This document shows, one piece after another, positions 15,928-26,047 of a stretch of 64,000 bases of DNA. The position numbers and the translations under genes were made by a program. The stretch comes from an uncultured Alphaproteobacteria bacterium (GTDB lineage: Bacteria > Pseudomonadota > Alphaproteobacteria > RF32 > CAG-239): positions 1 through 64,000 of the forward strand of contig CABQIK010000008.1 in NCBI GenBank assembly GCA_902464275.1, in the 5' to 3' direction. Under the pieces are notes generated by a model, which was not told the origin of the DNA, searched no databases, and saw only the letters and a program-made list of their open reading frames with translations. Each line of letters begins with the position of its first letter. The first letter of the stretch is position 1.

Positions 15928-17730
15928 TTAGGAGTCGCCGATTCGCAACGCCTCAATAAACGCCGATTGCGGCACTTCTACCTTGCCGAATTGACGCATA
16001 CGCTGCTTGCCTTTTTTCTGCTTGTCTAGGAGTTTGCGTTTACGGGTTACATCGCCGCCGTAACATTTGGCGGTTACATCTTTGCGCAGGGCGGAGATTG
16101 TTTCACGCGCCACCACGCGGCCGCCGATTGCCGCTTGTATCGGAATTTTAAATAAGTGTCTCGGAATTAAATCTTTTAAGCGCTCGCAAATTTGCCGACC
16201 GCGCGCTTCTGCCTCGCTGCGGTGACACAAAAACGCCAGGGCATCAACCGGCTCTTCATTAATTAAAATTTGCACTTTAACCAGGTCGGCTTCCTGATAA
16301 CCGGTAAGTTCATAGTCAAAGCTTGCGTATCCGCTGGTAATTGATTTTAAGCGGTCATAAAAATCAAACACAATTTCATTAAGCGGGATACTGTATACCA
16401 CCATTGCTCTGCTGCCGACATAAGTTAATTCATGCTGTTCGCCGCGGCGCTCGGTACAAAGCTTTAACACCGCGCCCAAATAAGTATCCGGCACTAAAAT
16501 CGTGGCTTTAACCATCGGCTCTTCAATAGCCTTTACTGTGCTTAAATCAGGCATATCCGCCGGATTGTGCAGCATGCGGACTTCACCGTCCGACATGTGC
16601 AGCTTGTACGCAACCGACGGCGCGGTTGTAATAATGTCTAAATCAAATTCTCTGCCGATTCGCTCCTGAATAATCTCCATGTGCAGCAAACCTAAAAATC
16701 CGCATCTGAAGCCAAGCCCCAACGCCGCCGAATTTTCATTTTGATAATTAATACTGGCATCATTCAGCTTCAGCTTGGCAAGCGCGTCTTTAAGCGCGTC
16801 ATATTGGCTTGAATCCACCGGAAAAATTGAACAGAAGACCACCGGTATGGAAGGCTTAAATCCGGCAAGCGGCTCCGCGCACGGATTACGGTTGTCGGTA
16901 ATGGTATCGCCGACGCGGCAATCGCTCACGCTTTTAATGCTCGCGGTAATAAAGCCGACTTCGCCGGCGCTTAAACTTTCAACATCTTGCATTTTAGGCG
17001 TAAACACACCGACTTTATCAATACTGTAAACCGCGCCGTTAGACATCATGCGTATCGGCATTTTCTTTTTAAGCACGCCGTCTTTAATGCGCACCAAAAT
17101 AATTACGCCTAAATAAGAATCATACCAACTGTCAATCAGCAACGCTTTAAGCGGCGCGTTTTCATCGCCTTGCGGCGCCGGCAGACGATGCACAATCGCC
17201 TCCAACAGCTCCGGCACGCCAAGTCCGGTTTTGCCGGAAGTTTCCACCGCGTCAGAAGCATCAAGCCCGATAACATCTTCAATTTGGCGTTTAACCCGCT
17301 CCGGATCGGCAGACGGTAAATCAATTTTATTCAAAACCGGCACAATTTCATGATTGTTTTCAATCGCCAAATAAACATTGGCCAAAGTTTGCGCCTCAAC
17401 GCCCTGCGTGGCGTCAACTACCAAAACCGAACCCTCGCATGAGGCAAGCGAACGCGAAACCTCGTATGAAAAGTCAACATGTCCGGGGGTGTCAATCAAA
17501 TTAAGCACATAAGTTTTGCCGTCTTTTGCTTTGTAATTAAGCCGCACGGTTTGCGCCTTAATGGTAATGCCGCGCTCTTTTTCAATATCCATGGAGTCTA
17601 AAACCTGCTCCGTCATTTCGCGATGCGTTAAGCCGCCGCAATCTTCAATAATCCGGTCTGCCAAAGTAGATTTGCCATGGTCAATATGGGCAATAATCGC
17701 AAAGTTTCTGATAAGGTTTAAGTCTGTCAT
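15928..17730 (-). CDS. lepA: elongation factor 4 (LepA)
   Basis: A ribosomal GTPase acting on translation initiation and on stalled or mistranslocated ribosomes. 600 residues, the normal length. G1 is AHIDHGKSTLADR, G3 is DTPGHVDFSYEV and G4 is NKIDLPSA. The C-terminal LepA-specific domain ends GKVEVPQSAFIEALRIGDS. A ribosome site AAGGAT precedes the ATG. A palindromic element begins immediately after the stop. Confidence 0.98.
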   Translation of the reverse strand: MTDLNLIRNFAIIAHIDHGKSTLADRIIEDCGGLTHREMTEQVLDSMDIEKERGITIKAQTVRLNYKAKDGKTYVLNLIDTPGHVDFSYEVSRSLASCEGSVLVVDATQGVEAQTLANVYLAIENNHEIVPVLNKIDLPSADPERVKRQIEDVIGLDASDAVETSGKTGLGVPELLEAIVHRLPAPQGDENAPLKALLIDSWYDSYLGVIILVRIKDGVLKKKMPIRMMSNGAVYSIDKVGVFTPKMQDVESLSAGEVGFITASIKSVSDCRVGDTITDNRNPCAEPLAGFKPSIPVVFCSIFPVDSSQYDALKDALAKLKLNDASINYQNENSAALGLGFRCGFLGLLHMEIIQERIGREFDLDIITTAPSVAYKLHMSDGEVRMLHNPADMPDLSTVKAIEEPMVKATILVPDTYLGAVLKLCTERRGEQHELTYVGSRAMVVYSIPLNEIVFDFYDRLKSITSGYASFDYELTGYQEADLVKVQILINEEPVDALAFLCHRSEAEARGRQICERLKDLIPRHLFKIPIQAAIGGRVVARETISALRKDVTAKCYGGDVTRKRKLLDKQKKGKQRMRQFGKVEVPQSAFIEALRIGDS

Positions 17731-17849
17731 ATTTATTATCCTTGTTTTATCTTATCCCCCATTGATAAATTAAATTTTTGTTTTAGGCAATATATTATTG
17801 AAAAAATTGTCAGGATATGTTTTAATAATAAAAATTAAGGAGTACGCCC

Positions 17850-18287
17850 ATGAAAAAAATGATTGATGTTGATTTCGGCTCATCACGCTATGACGAACTG
17901 GTTGAATTACGCTACAAAGTTTTGCTTGAGCCTTTGGGATTAAAATTTCTTGACTCTTTTCGTGACAAAGAAGCCTCATATCTGCACATCGGCTGTATTG
18001 AAAACTTAGACGACAAATTGGTCGGCGGCTTGATTTTGGCACCGGTCAACGACCATGAAATCAGATTAATGCAGGTTGCGGTTGACCCCGTTTATCAGGG
18101 CGAAGGCATCGGGCGGCAACTGGTTAAATATGCCGAAACCAGAGCCAAAGAAGCCGGTTATACCAAAATTGTTATGCACGCCATGCTTTCGGTAGTAAGC
18201 TTTTATGAAAAACTGGGCTACAAACAAGAAGGCGATTTGTTTGAAGAACAAGGTTTAACTTTTGCCAAAATGGTTAAAAAACTCTGA
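17850..18287 (+). CDS. GNAT-family N-acetyltransferase
   Basis: 145 residues. Motif A, which binds acetyl-CoA, is VAVDPVYQGEGIGRQLV; the late FYEKLGYKQEGDLFEE is typical of motif B. The N-terminus (ELRYKVLLEPLG) resembles YjgM/ElaA-like members, but the substrate cannot be told. AAGGAG precedes the ATG. It is ten bases upstream of the next gene in the same direction, likely an operon. Confidence 0.85.
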   Translation: MKKMIDVDFGSSRYDELVELRYKVLLEPLGLKFLDSFRDKEASYLHIGCIENLDDKLVGGLILAPVNDHEIRLMQVAVDPVYQGEGIGRQLVKYAETRAKEAGYTKIVMHAMLSVVSFYEKLGYKQEGDLFEEQGLTFAKMVKKL

Positions 18288-18297
18288 GGAACACAAA

Positions 18298-19284
18298 ATG
18301 CAAATACTCCCCGACGGATTAGTTTTTGACACCTACGCCTATTATCGTTTTTGCAGCGATTTAAGCCCCAATCATGACGCTAAAATTAAACCGTCCGTTA
18401 AAATGCTGAGCATTTTATCTAAAACTGATGAAGCGCAACTTGCCGATTTATCGCGCCAAGAAGCGGTTGCCTTAATGCTTCCTAAAATTCCTAAAGAATA
18501 TCGCGCCAAAGTTGCCCGTATTGAAAATGTTTTAAACAAGCGCAGTCAAATTAACCGCGACTGTGAAGACAGCGAATCTGTCAATCAGGTTATTGAAGAT
18601 TTTTACGGAGTTTTGGCTTTTATTCCTAAAAACAACATGCGCAACCTTAAAATCAGGCAGGAAATTTACTCTAATCTTTATGATTTGGACGAACAAAACA
18701 ACCCTTCCTGTCAACGCAACCGGTTTGCAATTTTAACCCAAATGATAAATGAAATTCCCAACGACAACGATGGAAGTTTTGATTACAGCCCGCTCAATAT
18801 TGCCGCCCGACAAACCGAATATTTCATGAAAAACATTCCGGCGCGCGAACGATTAAGCTTAATGACCAAAATTAACAACAAAACCCTTAACCATGAACGC
18901 TACAACTATGCCCGCCAAATCAGCGAGCTTGACAAAGCCTGTTTTATTGCCAAGCAAGAAGAAAAACTTGAGTTAAAAGAAAATGCGCAAGCCCGCTATG
19001 AGCAAATTAGAAACAGCGATTTACCCGAAGCTGAAAGCACGGCTGAAAAGATTGAACTTTATAATGAGCTTTTAGGGTTAATCAACAGTCAGGATTGGGG
19101 ACGCGGGCGCAAATTCAGCGAAAAGAAAACCATTTGTAATCATCTTATAAATTTATATCAATCTGCCGGTATGATTCCTGAAATGGAACGCGCCAAAGAA
19201 GACCGCGACCGCTACTTAAACGCGCGCAACAACTGCCGCGAAGCCGCGCGCCTCAAAGGTTACAAATCAGGCAATTATCGTTAA
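18298..19284 (+). CDS. hypothetical protein
   Basis: 328 residues, not recognised. Soluble and highly charged, mostly helical, with no signal peptide. The C-terminal third (AEKIELYNELLGLINSQDW onwards) is rich in Lys, Arg and Asn. The start is ATG 18298 with AGGA just upstream; the upstream in-frame start overlaps the GNAT gene. It is probably cotranscribed with the GNAT gene. Confidence 0.55.
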   Translation: MQILPDGLVFDTYAYYRFCSDLSPNHDAKIKPSVKMLSILSKTDEAQLADLSRQEAVALMLPKIPKEYRAKVARIENVLNKRSQINRDCEDSESVNQVIEDFYGVLAFIPKNNMRNLKIRQEIYSNLYDLDEQNNPSCQRNRFAILTQMINEIPNDNDGSFDYSPLNIAARQTEYFMKNIPARERLSLMTKINNKTLNHERYNYARQISELDKACFIAKQEEKLELKENAQARYEQIRNSDLPEAESTAEKIELYNELLGLINSQDWGRGRKFSEKKTICNHLINLYQSAGMIPEMERAKEDRDRYLNARNNCREAARLKGYKSGNYR

Positions 19285-19288
19285 TGCT

Positions 19289-20455
19289 TTAATCTTCTAA
19301 ATACAAACTGCTTTTTTTGTAATTGTTAATGGTATAGCGCATTAACACGCCGATAATTGCGGCAACCGGAACGGCAATCATCAACCCCAAAAATCCAAGC
19401 AGCACGCCGCCGGCAAGCAAAGCAAACATAACCCATACCGGATGCAGGCCGACATTGTCGCCCACCAGTTTCGGTGTTAAAAAGTTGCCTTCCACAAATT
19501 GACCGACCGCAAATACGGCAATAACTTCCAAAACTTTGGTGTAGTCATTAAATTGCGCTAAAGCCAAAATGATACTGATAACAAAACCTGAAATACTGCC
19601 GACATACGGAATAAACGAAATCAAGCCCGCCAAAAAGCCGACCAAAATACCCAAATCCAAACCGACTGCTTTTAAGCCGAGCGAATAATAAGTGCCCAAA
19701 ATTAAGCAAACACTGAGTTGTCCGCGGATAAAGCCTGACAAGGCTCTGTCAATTTGCCGAAACTGTTCGCGAATAACATTTTTAGATTTACGCGGCAACA
19801 AATTATCAACTTTTTTAACAAAAGTATCCCAATCGCGCAACATATAAAATGCCACCACCGGCGTAATCAGCAACAGCGAAATCAGGTTAATCAAGGCAAA
19901 GCCGTTAGAAACCAGACTTTTAAGCAGCTTGCCGCCAAACTGCAGACCGGTTGTCATATTATCTTTAATCATCGCTTTAATATTGGCAATTTCCAAGCTC
20001 GGAAACTGCTCCTGCAAACCGGCAAGCACCGGTTCCGTACGCTTTACAAAAGCCGAAATATAACTCGGAGCCGCTTCCACAAAAATCGTCAATTGCTCGT
20101 TTAACATGCCAAACAGCAAAATAATGGCCGGCACCGCAATTAAAATTACCACCGCGAACACCAACAAAGTTGCCCACATTCGCGACATACCCCATTTTTC
20201 AAACCGACTGGCGAGCGGGTCAAACAAATAGCCCAAAACAATACCGGCAACAAAAGGCATTAACACTGAGCGTAAAACATAAACCGCCACGCAAAACAAA
20301 ATAAAAATCACAAGCCATGCAATAGCATTATGATTACCCGCAATCCGCACCGAATGAATCCGGCCTGCCGGTTTTACCGCTTTATCGGCATGTACTTTAT
20401 TTTCCGCCGCCTTAATGCTTTTATTTTTATGTTTTTGCGTTTGTTCTTTGCTCAT
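19289..20455 (-). CDS. AI-2E family (PerM-like) membrane transporter
   Basis: 388 residues. A basic, Lys-rich cytoplasmic N-terminus of about 40 residues is followed by about eight membrane helices in the DUF20 pattern. It includes GYLFDPLASRFEKWGMSR near helix 2 and the late VGDNVGLHPVWVMFALLAGG signature. Family members export varied small molecules; the substrate is unknown. It lies eight bases after the DUF2066 gene, the neighbour often seen in alphaproteobacteria. Confidence 0.87.
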   Translation of the reverse strand: MSKEQTQKHKNKSIKAAENKVHADKAVKPAGRIHSVRIAGNHNAIAWLVIFILFCVAVYVLRSVLMPFVAGIVLGYLFDPLASRFEKWGMSRMWATLLVFAVVILIAVPAIILLFGMLNEQLTIFVEAAPSYISAFVKRTEPVLAGLQEQFPSLEIANIKAMIKDNMTTGLQFGGKLLKSLVSNGFALINLISLLLITPVVAFYMLRDWDTFVKKVDNLLPRKSKNVIREQFRQIDRALSGFIRGQLSVCLILGTYYSLGLKAVGLDLGILVGFLAGLISFIPYVGSISGFVISIILALAQFNDYTKVLEVIAVFAVGQFVEGNFLTPKLVGDNVGLHPVWVMFALLAGGVLLGFLGLMIAVPVAAIIGVLMRYTINNYKKSSLYLED

Positions 20456-20463
20456 AATTACCT

Positions 20464-21498
20464 CTATTTCAAAATATAATTACCGTTATCGGATTGCAAA
20501 TAAATTCCGGCATTTTCAAGCGAGTTCAACAGCGCCGATTCGGAGCCTGAAAATTCAAGCGTTAACTTAACCTGACCATTAACAATGGCATCAGTCGTCA
20601 CTGATTTAATCTGCGGCACCGATTTAAGCTTTTCTTCCATATCCAACCAATTTTTTAAGCGGACATAATAAAAAGTTGCGGAAATCTGCCCTTGCTTATA
20701 GCTTTCCGCCACTTGTTGCTGTTGCATTTGCATCGTAACATAATTTACCGATTCGGCAATGCCCTTATCAAGCGTTTCGCCTTCATCATCGGTTACCATA
20801 AAACGTTTTTCAACTTCGGACGGATATTCTCTGACTATCAGCACCAAATTATTGCGCCCTGCCCGCACCGCATGCACGGTATATATATTTTTAATTCCGT
20901 TAATTGCCGAAAGTTGTTTATAATCATCAACGCTTAAAACCGTTTCCGGCGCCTGCGGCAACGCTTTTTTATTCGGCGCCGTATCAGCCAACACTTCAAA
21001 GTCAAACTGACCTGATTTAATCAAGCCTTTTTTCAGCCAAGCCTCGCGCCAAACATTGCCGTCTTCCCATAAAACCTTGCCCGGATATTCCATATCGCTG
21101 AAAATCGGCACAATCAAAATTTTTTGCGGAGCCGAAAGCACTTCCAACATATCATTTTCCTGCATATATTGCTTCAGGAGCGCTCCGTTAACCCTTATGC
21201 TTAAATCAGCCTTATATGCTTTGGGCGAGCTCACTTCCGACATAACCGAAACTTCTTGAATAAAATGCAAAAGCTGCTCATCGGTAAGCTTATTGAGTTC
21301 TTCAACATTAGCTTTGGCGGTCAGGCGCTCCGCCACCTGCAAAAAAGCCTCGCGATTGGCTTTTGTCATGGCCGCTTCTTTAGCCAAAGCGGCGTTTTCC
21401 GCCTCTGCCTCAGCTTTAACTTTGGCATCAAAGCTAACTTCCGCTTTAACCGGCGAACACATCAGTAATAAAGTAATCAGCAAGATAAAAAACTTCAT
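20464..21498 (-). CDS. DUF2066-type exported protein
   Basis: 344 residues with a signal peptide (MKFFILLITLLLMCSPVKA). An N-terminal Ala/Glu-rich helix and a region containing ILIVPIFSD and VLWEDGNVWREAW match what I know of DUF2066 periplasmic proteins. The start is ATG 21498; an in-frame start 36 bases upstream would bury the signal peptide. Function unknown; it is paired with the PerM-like gene. Confidence 0.68.
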   Translation of the reverse strand: MKFFILLITLLLMCSPVKAEVSFDAKVKAEAEAENAALAKEAAMTKANREAFLQVAERLTAKANVEELNKLTDEQLLHFIQEVSVMSEVSSPKAYKADLSIRVNGALLKQYMQENDMLEVLSAPQKILIVPIFSDMEYPGKVLWEDGNVWREAWLKKGLIKSGQFDFEVLADTAPNKKALPQAPETVLSVDDYKQLSAINGIKNIYTVHAVRAGRNNLVLIVREYPSEVEKRFMVTDDEGETLDKGIAESVNYVTMQMQQQQVAESYKQGQISATFYYVRLKNWLDMEEKLKSVPQIKSVTTDAIVNGQVKLTLEFSGSESALLNSLENAGIYLQSDNGNYILK

Positions 21499-21643
21499 AA
21501 TTTTAACTCTAATCCCATCAACAATCAGCAACAAAAAGCATGTTATTATATTTTCGTGTAAAAATCAAAACTTTTTTATAGACTTTTTATCAAGATAGTG
21601 CTTAATGTGTAAACATCAAAAAATAAATCATAAGGAACTTAAA

Positions 21644-22648
21644 ATGCTTAGCAAATATCTTAACGGCCTGATTACCAAAGCCGCCCAAAATGTAAAAACC
21701 GTAGTTTTGCCTGAAGGCGAAGACGAGCGCGTATTAAAAGCCGCTCACATTATTGCCGATGCCAAAGCCGCCAAGCTCATTATTTTAGGCAATGAGGCTG
21801 AAATTAAAAAGCACTTTGCCGATAACAACTGGAGCATGGACGGAATTGAAATTATCACTCCTGAAACTTCGCCGCGCCTTGCCGAATATACCGAGTTATT
21901 ATACAACTTGCGCAAAGAAAAAGGCATGACGCCCGAGCAAGCCGCGGAAACTGCCAAAAACTACACTTATTTCGGCACTTTAATGATTAAAGCCGGTCAT
22001 GCCGACGGTATGGTTTCAGGCGCCAATCACTCCACCGCCGACACCGTGCGTCCGGCTTTGCAGATTATTAAATCAGCCCGCAAAGACCGCAGTGTTTCAT
22101 CATTTTTAATCATGATTTCAAATGATAAACCTTATTTGTTTTCAGATTGCGGCGTTATCATTAATCCGACTGAAAAAGAACTTTGCGACATTGCGTTAAC
22201 CGCCGCTGAAACCGCCATTCAATTCGGCATTGAGCCTAAAGTTGCCATGCTTTCATTTTCAACCCGCGGCTCCGGCAAAGGCGAAACGGTAGACAAAGTC
22301 CGCAACGCAACCGCTATGGCGCAAGAAGCCTTAAAAAAACCTGAATATCAAGGCTTAGGCATTGAAATTGACGGCGAAATGCAGGCTGACGCAGCATTAG
22401 ATAAGGTTGTGGCTCATAAAAAAGCGCCCGACAGTCATGTCGCCGGCAATGCCCGCGTTTTGATTTTCCCGAACATTGAGGCCGGAAACATCGGCTACAA
22501 ACTTTTGCAGCGTCTTGGCGGCTGCGAAGCTTACGGACCTATGCTGCAAGGCTTAAATGCTCCTATTAACGACTTATCGCGCGGCGCCTTTGCCGAAGAT
22601 ATTGCCGGTGTAATCGCCATCACCTGCTTGCAGGCCAATCATAAATAA
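21644..22648 (+). CDS. pta: phosphate acetyltransferase
   Basis: Converts acetyl-CoA and phosphate to acetyl phosphate. 335 residues: the short form holding only the catalytic PTA_PTB domain. SGANHSTADTVRPALQII and MLSFSTRGSGKGETVDKV are family signatures. The start is ATG 21644 with AAGGA upstream. ackA follows after 23 bases, so the pair forms the acetate fermentation/ATP-generating operon. Confidence 0.96.
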   Translation: MLSKYLNGLITKAAQNVKTVVLPEGEDERVLKAAHIIADAKAAKLIILGNEAEIKKHFADNNWSMDGIEIITPETSPRLAEYTELLYNLRKEKGMTPEQAAETAKNYTYFGTLMIKAGHADGMVSGANHSTADTVRPALQIIKSARKDRSVSSFLIMISNDKPYLFSDCGVIINPTEKELCDIALTAAETAIQFGIEPKVAMLSFSTRGSGKGETVDKVRNATAMAQEALKKPEYQGLGIEIDGEMQADAALDKVVAHKKAPDSHVAGNARVLIFPNIEAGNIGYKLLQRLGGCEAYGPMLQGLNAPINDLSRGAFAEDIAGVIAITCLQANHK

Positions 22649-22671
22649 ATTTAGTTTATAAGGAAATAAAC

Positions 22672-23850
22672 ATGAAAAAAATTTTAGTTCTTAATTCAGG
22701 GTCCTCTTCATTAAAATATCAGCTGTTTAATGTAGATGGCGATAATTATGAAGTCCTTGCCAAGGGCGTTGCCGATCGTATAGGGATTCACAATTCATTT
22801 GTAACCATAAAAATCGGCGATGACAAGAAAACCAAAGAAGTTGAACTCCCGACCCACACCGAAGCCATCCGCGAAGTTTTAAATCTTTTGTTAAGCGGTC
22901 CGCTTAAAAGCATGGACGAACTGAGCGCTGTCGGCCACCGCATTGTACATGGCGGCGAAATTTTCAAAGGCTCCGCTGTTGTAACTGAAAAAGTTATTGA
23001 ACAAATTGAAGATTTGGCGGAGCTTGCTCCTTTACACAACCACGCCAGCGCCGCCGGCATTCGCGCTGTTAAAACCATTTTGCCGGAAATTCCGCAAGTG
23101 GTTGTGTTTGACACCGCTTTTCATCAAACCATGAGTAAAGAAGCTTATTTATACGCTTTACCGAAAGAACAATACACCAAATACAAAATCCGCCGTTACG
23201 GTTTTCATGGCACCTCGCACTCTTATGTTGCGCAAAAGGCCGCTGAGTTAATCGGCAAAAAAGGCAAAATCATCACTTGCCACCTTGGCAACGGCGCTTC
23301 TATTACCGCGGTTGAAAATGGTAAATGCATTGATACCTCTATGGGCTTTACGCCTTTGGCCGGCGTTGTAATGGGCACTCGCTCAGGCGATATTGACCCC
23401 TACATTCCGCTTTACATCATGAAAACTCAAAATAAAACTCCTGATGAAGTAAACACCCTGCTTAACAAACAAAGCGGCATGCTCGGCATTTGCGGCTTTT
23501 CAGACAACCGCGACGTTGAAGTAGGTTACTTAAAAGGCGACCAAGAATCCATTGACGCCATGAACGTTTATGTTCATACCTTGTTGCGCTTTATCGGCGG
23601 ATACATTGCCGTTTTAGGCGGCGTTGACGCCATTGTCTTTACTGCCGGCGTTGGTGAAAACGGTTCTATCGTTCGTAAATTGGTAGTTGAACGCTTGGCT
23701 TATTTGGGCATTAAACTCAATGAAGAAAACAATAACAAGCGCGGTCAAACTCTTGAAATTTCAACTCCAGACTCTAAAGTTCGCGTATTTGTAATTCCGA
23801 CCGATGAAGAATTGATGATTGCCAAAGACACCATGAAATTGGTATTTTAA
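22672..23850 (+). CDS. ackA: acetate kinase
   Basis: Makes ATP and acetate from acetyl phosphate. 392 residues. The N-terminus KILVLNSGSSSLKYQLF is the first acetate-kinase signature and RYGFHGTSHSYVAQKAA the second; FTAGVGENGSIVR closes the ATP site. AAGGAAA precedes the ATG. It is the last gene of the pta-ackA operon, ended by a strong terminator. Confidence 0.98.
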   Translation: MKKILVLNSGSSSLKYQLFNVDGDNYEVLAKGVADRIGIHNSFVTIKIGDDKKTKEVELPTHTEAIREVLNLLLSGPLKSMDELSAVGHRIVHGGEIFKGSAVVTEKVIEQIEDLAELAPLHNHASAAGIRAVKTILPEIPQVVVFDTAFHQTMSKEAYLYALPKEQYTKYKIRRYGFHGTSHSYVAQKAAELIGKKGKIITCHLGNGASITAVENGKCIDTSMGFTPLAGVVMGTRSGDIDPYIPLYIMKTQNKTPDEVNTLLNKQSGMLGICGFSDNRDVEVGYLKGDQESIDAMNVYVHTLLRFIGGYIAVLGGVDAIVFTAGVGENGSIVRKLVVERLAYLGIKLNEENNNKRGQTLEISTPDSKVRVFVIPTDEELMIAKDTMKLVF

Positions 23851-23868
23851 TTCTGCTTGCTTAAATTT

Positions 23869-23903
23869 AATCCCCTGAAGTTTTCGCTTCAGGGGATTTT
23901 TTA
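23869..23903. terminator. intrinsic terminator of pta-ackA
   Basis: Perfect 12-bp stem AATCCCCTGAAG / CTTCAGGGGATT with loop TTTTCG, then a T-run. It overlaps the end of the convergent lysozyme gene by three bases. Confidence 0.88.
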
Positions 23904-25400
23904 TCTGCCGGTATTATTTAGCATTGCCGTAACCAACGGACCTTTATAAGTTTGCGAATTTTCCATCTCTAAAGTTCCGTTAACAACGCTCGCGGGCAAA
24001 ATATCCTGAACCATTTGGCATCTGCCGTTATGAAGCGCTCTGCTTCTGCGCGGTTTTTTGGCTTTTTCTAAATTTTCCTCCAGTTTACTGAAGTCAAACT
24101 CCGCAAAACCGTCAGCATCTGTTTTAAGCTTGCCATTTTCGGTCACACAAACGTCTTTCGGCGTCAAATTATAACAACCTTCCGCTCTTAAAGCCAAAAA
24201 ATCAGAGGTTTTAATTTTGCCCTCAAGCAAAGCGCCCATAAAATAAAAGCGCGGCAACAAACCTTTTTGTTTGCGGTATCCGGTTAAATAACGCGCCAAA
24301 TCATGGCCGGTTTTACCTTCATTCAAGGCCTTCAAATATTTTGACTTAGAAAATCCGTTTTCACCGATAACATACGCAAAATTATAGGTGGCTATTGTGG
24401 TAGCGTCATCCATCGGAACCTTAACGCATTTCTGGATAGTAGGCAGAGCTTTGAATTTTAAATAACGTTCTTTTTGCACTATGGCATCTTCCATAGTTAT
24501 GGTATCGCCTTTTTTAACCGGCGAAATTTCACGGTTGCCGACCCCTTTTTCATCAATATAAAAAGTACAGCCGTAACCGATGGTCGGATAACCTTCACCA
24601 TCGGTAAAGGTACTGTCGGCAAAATTTTCCACAAACGCCAAACTGGTTTTAATGGCATCATGACAACGCGAAAAGCCTCGCACATGCCCGCACGGGTCTT
24701 TAGCCTCAAGCGCTTGGAGTTCTGCTTTTTCTTTACGTTTTTCATTAAGCTGATACGCCTCATAAACCGCGGCGCTGACCGTTGCCGCCAACATAAAACC
24801 GACCGCCCAATGCCGAGCCTTAACTTTAAGCTTGTCCACATCAAGCGATTTAATATTATTAGTCGCTTTCTTTGCGTTTTTACTTAAAAACTCACCCACT
24901 TTTTTGGTAATATAAGCGGCATTATCGCGAGCCGCGCGCACTTGATATTGATTGTGAGCTTTGCGCATTTCTTTTAAGTTCGGATAATCAATAAAAGTTC
25001 TGAACGGACGCTCAGGATACGCATCCGCCAACTTCATTGACAGATTAATTGCTTCCCAATATTTTTTATCTGCTCTGGCAAAAATCTTTTTAGCAATTTT
25101 AGCCGGCGCGTCTTTACTGTTGCGCATTGAATACGGCACAACTAAGCGCTGTTCGCCGGTTTTGGTGGTAAGCGAAATATATTTAACGTCTTCATGATTA
25201 CGCTGATATTTAAGATAATCTTTGCGCATTAAATCAAAAAAATCTTTAACAAAAGCCCGTTTCGGGTCTTTATAATCGCGTGTATAAGCGTACGGCACCG
25301 TATAATCCGTACCGTTCAGATGAACAATCGGCGGAATAATATTGGTTTGTCCATATTCCCATTGTAAAAAGTTTGCCAACTCTTTTTTATTTTTACTCAT
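23901..25400 (-). CDS. membrane-anchored GH24 (T4-type) lysozyme-like protein
   Basis: 499 residues. Residues 1 to about 190 are charged and of unknown fold, about 196-216 form one membrane helix, and a GH24 lysozyme domain follows. The catalytic triad spacing of T4 lysozyme is exact: E258, D267 (+9) and T273 (+15) in ENFADSTFTDGEGYPT, then IGYG. The C-terminal 100 residues are Lys/Arg-rich. There is no holin or phage gene nearby, so it looks like a cell-wall remodelling enzyme of the host rather than a prophage endolysin. The topology would place the enzyme in the periplasm if the N-terminus is cytoplasmic. Confidence 0.75.
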   Translation of the reverse strand: MSKNKKELANFLQWEYGQTNIIPPIVHLNGTDYTVPYAYTRDYKDPKRAFVKDFFDLMRKDYLKYQRNHEDVKYISLTTKTGEQRLVVPYSMRNSKDAPAKIAKKIFARADKKYWEAINLSMKLADAYPERPFRTFIDYPNLKEMRKAHNQYQVRAARDNAAYITKKVGEFLSKNAKKATNNIKSLDVDKLKVKARHWAVGFMLAATVSAAVYEAYQLNEKRKEKAELQALEAKDPCGHVRGFSRCHDAIKTSLAFVENFADSTFTDGEGYPTIGYGCTFYIDEKGVGNREISPVKKGDTITMEDAIVQKERYLKFKALPTIQKCVKVPMDDATTIATYNFAYVIGENGFSKSKYLKALNEGKTGHDLARYLTGYRKQKGLLPRFYFMGALLEGKIKTSDFLALRAEGCYNLTPKDVCVTENGKLKTDADGFAEFDFSKLEENLEKAKKPRRSRALHNGRCQMVQDILPASVVNGTLEMENSQTYKGPLVTAMLNNTGR

Positions 25401-25554
25401 CGGAGTTCTCCGTTTTCAGCTTTTATAATTATGAGTATAAAGCAACGGACAAATTTTGTCAATAACGCTTATTCCAAAATCAGTTTATCAAGTTGACAAC
25501 AAAGCTGTTTCTACTTATTATGACGATATTAAAAAACAAAAAGGAGATAAATTG

Positions 25555-25995
25555 ATGAAGACCAGATTATTGCAATGCCTGTTTTTAGGCGGGGTTTATC
25601 AAATTATCTCCATTATTTTAAACTTTATACCGGCAACCGCGCTACTAAACAGCATTTTTTATATTGTTTTTCTGATTGCGGCAATCATCACATTAGTTCA
25701 TTGGCTGAGCGGCAAAATCAGCACTTTTAGTGCAGAGCACAAAAACATCACCACCCTTTTATATGCGCTTGGTTGGATGCCGTATTTTCAACTGCCGTAT
25801 GTTATTTTTGTAAATTACATCAGCTATCAAACCGCCATGGCGACGTATAATCACACTGAGTATATACCTGAAAATTTACCGCTGTTGAAAAGTTATTTAA
25901 AAGTTTATTTTAATATTTATATTTGGGGCGCTTTGGTATCACTGCTGGTTGCGATTGGTCTTATTTTATACCGCCGTTTCAGTAAAAAAGTTTAA
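25555..25995 (+). CDS. hypothetical membrane protein
   Basis: 146 residues with three or four membrane segments (for example NFIPATALLNSIFYIVFLI and ALVSLLVAIGLILYRR). Not recognised. The start is ATG 25555, preceded by AAGGAGAT at good spacing; the longer in-frame start at 25456 has none. Single gene between the lysozyme and a pilin copy. Confidence 0.6.
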   Translation: MKTRLLQCLFLGGVYQIISIILNFIPATALLNSIFYIVFLIAAIITLVHWLSGKISTFSAEHKNITTLLYALGWMPYFQLPYVIFVNYISYQTAMATYNHTEYIPENLPLLKSYLKVYFNIYIWGALVSLLVAIGLILYRRFSKKV

Positions 25996-26006
25996 CCATA
26001 CAAATA

Positions 26007-26045
26007 ATTACCCTCTATGGAGGGGTGCCAAAGGCGGGGTGGTTT
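26007..26045 (+). repeat. REP-like unit
   Basis: ACCCTCTATGGAGGGGTGCC then AAAGGCGGGGTGGTT, one full unit of the dispersed palindromic repeat, directly before the pilin leader. Confidence 0.6.
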
Positions 26046-26047
26046 TA

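Noticed and set aside
23901..25400. Lysozyme gene as part of a prophage
   Set aside because: No capsid, tail, terminase, integrase or holin gene is near; neighbours are ackA and a small membrane protein.
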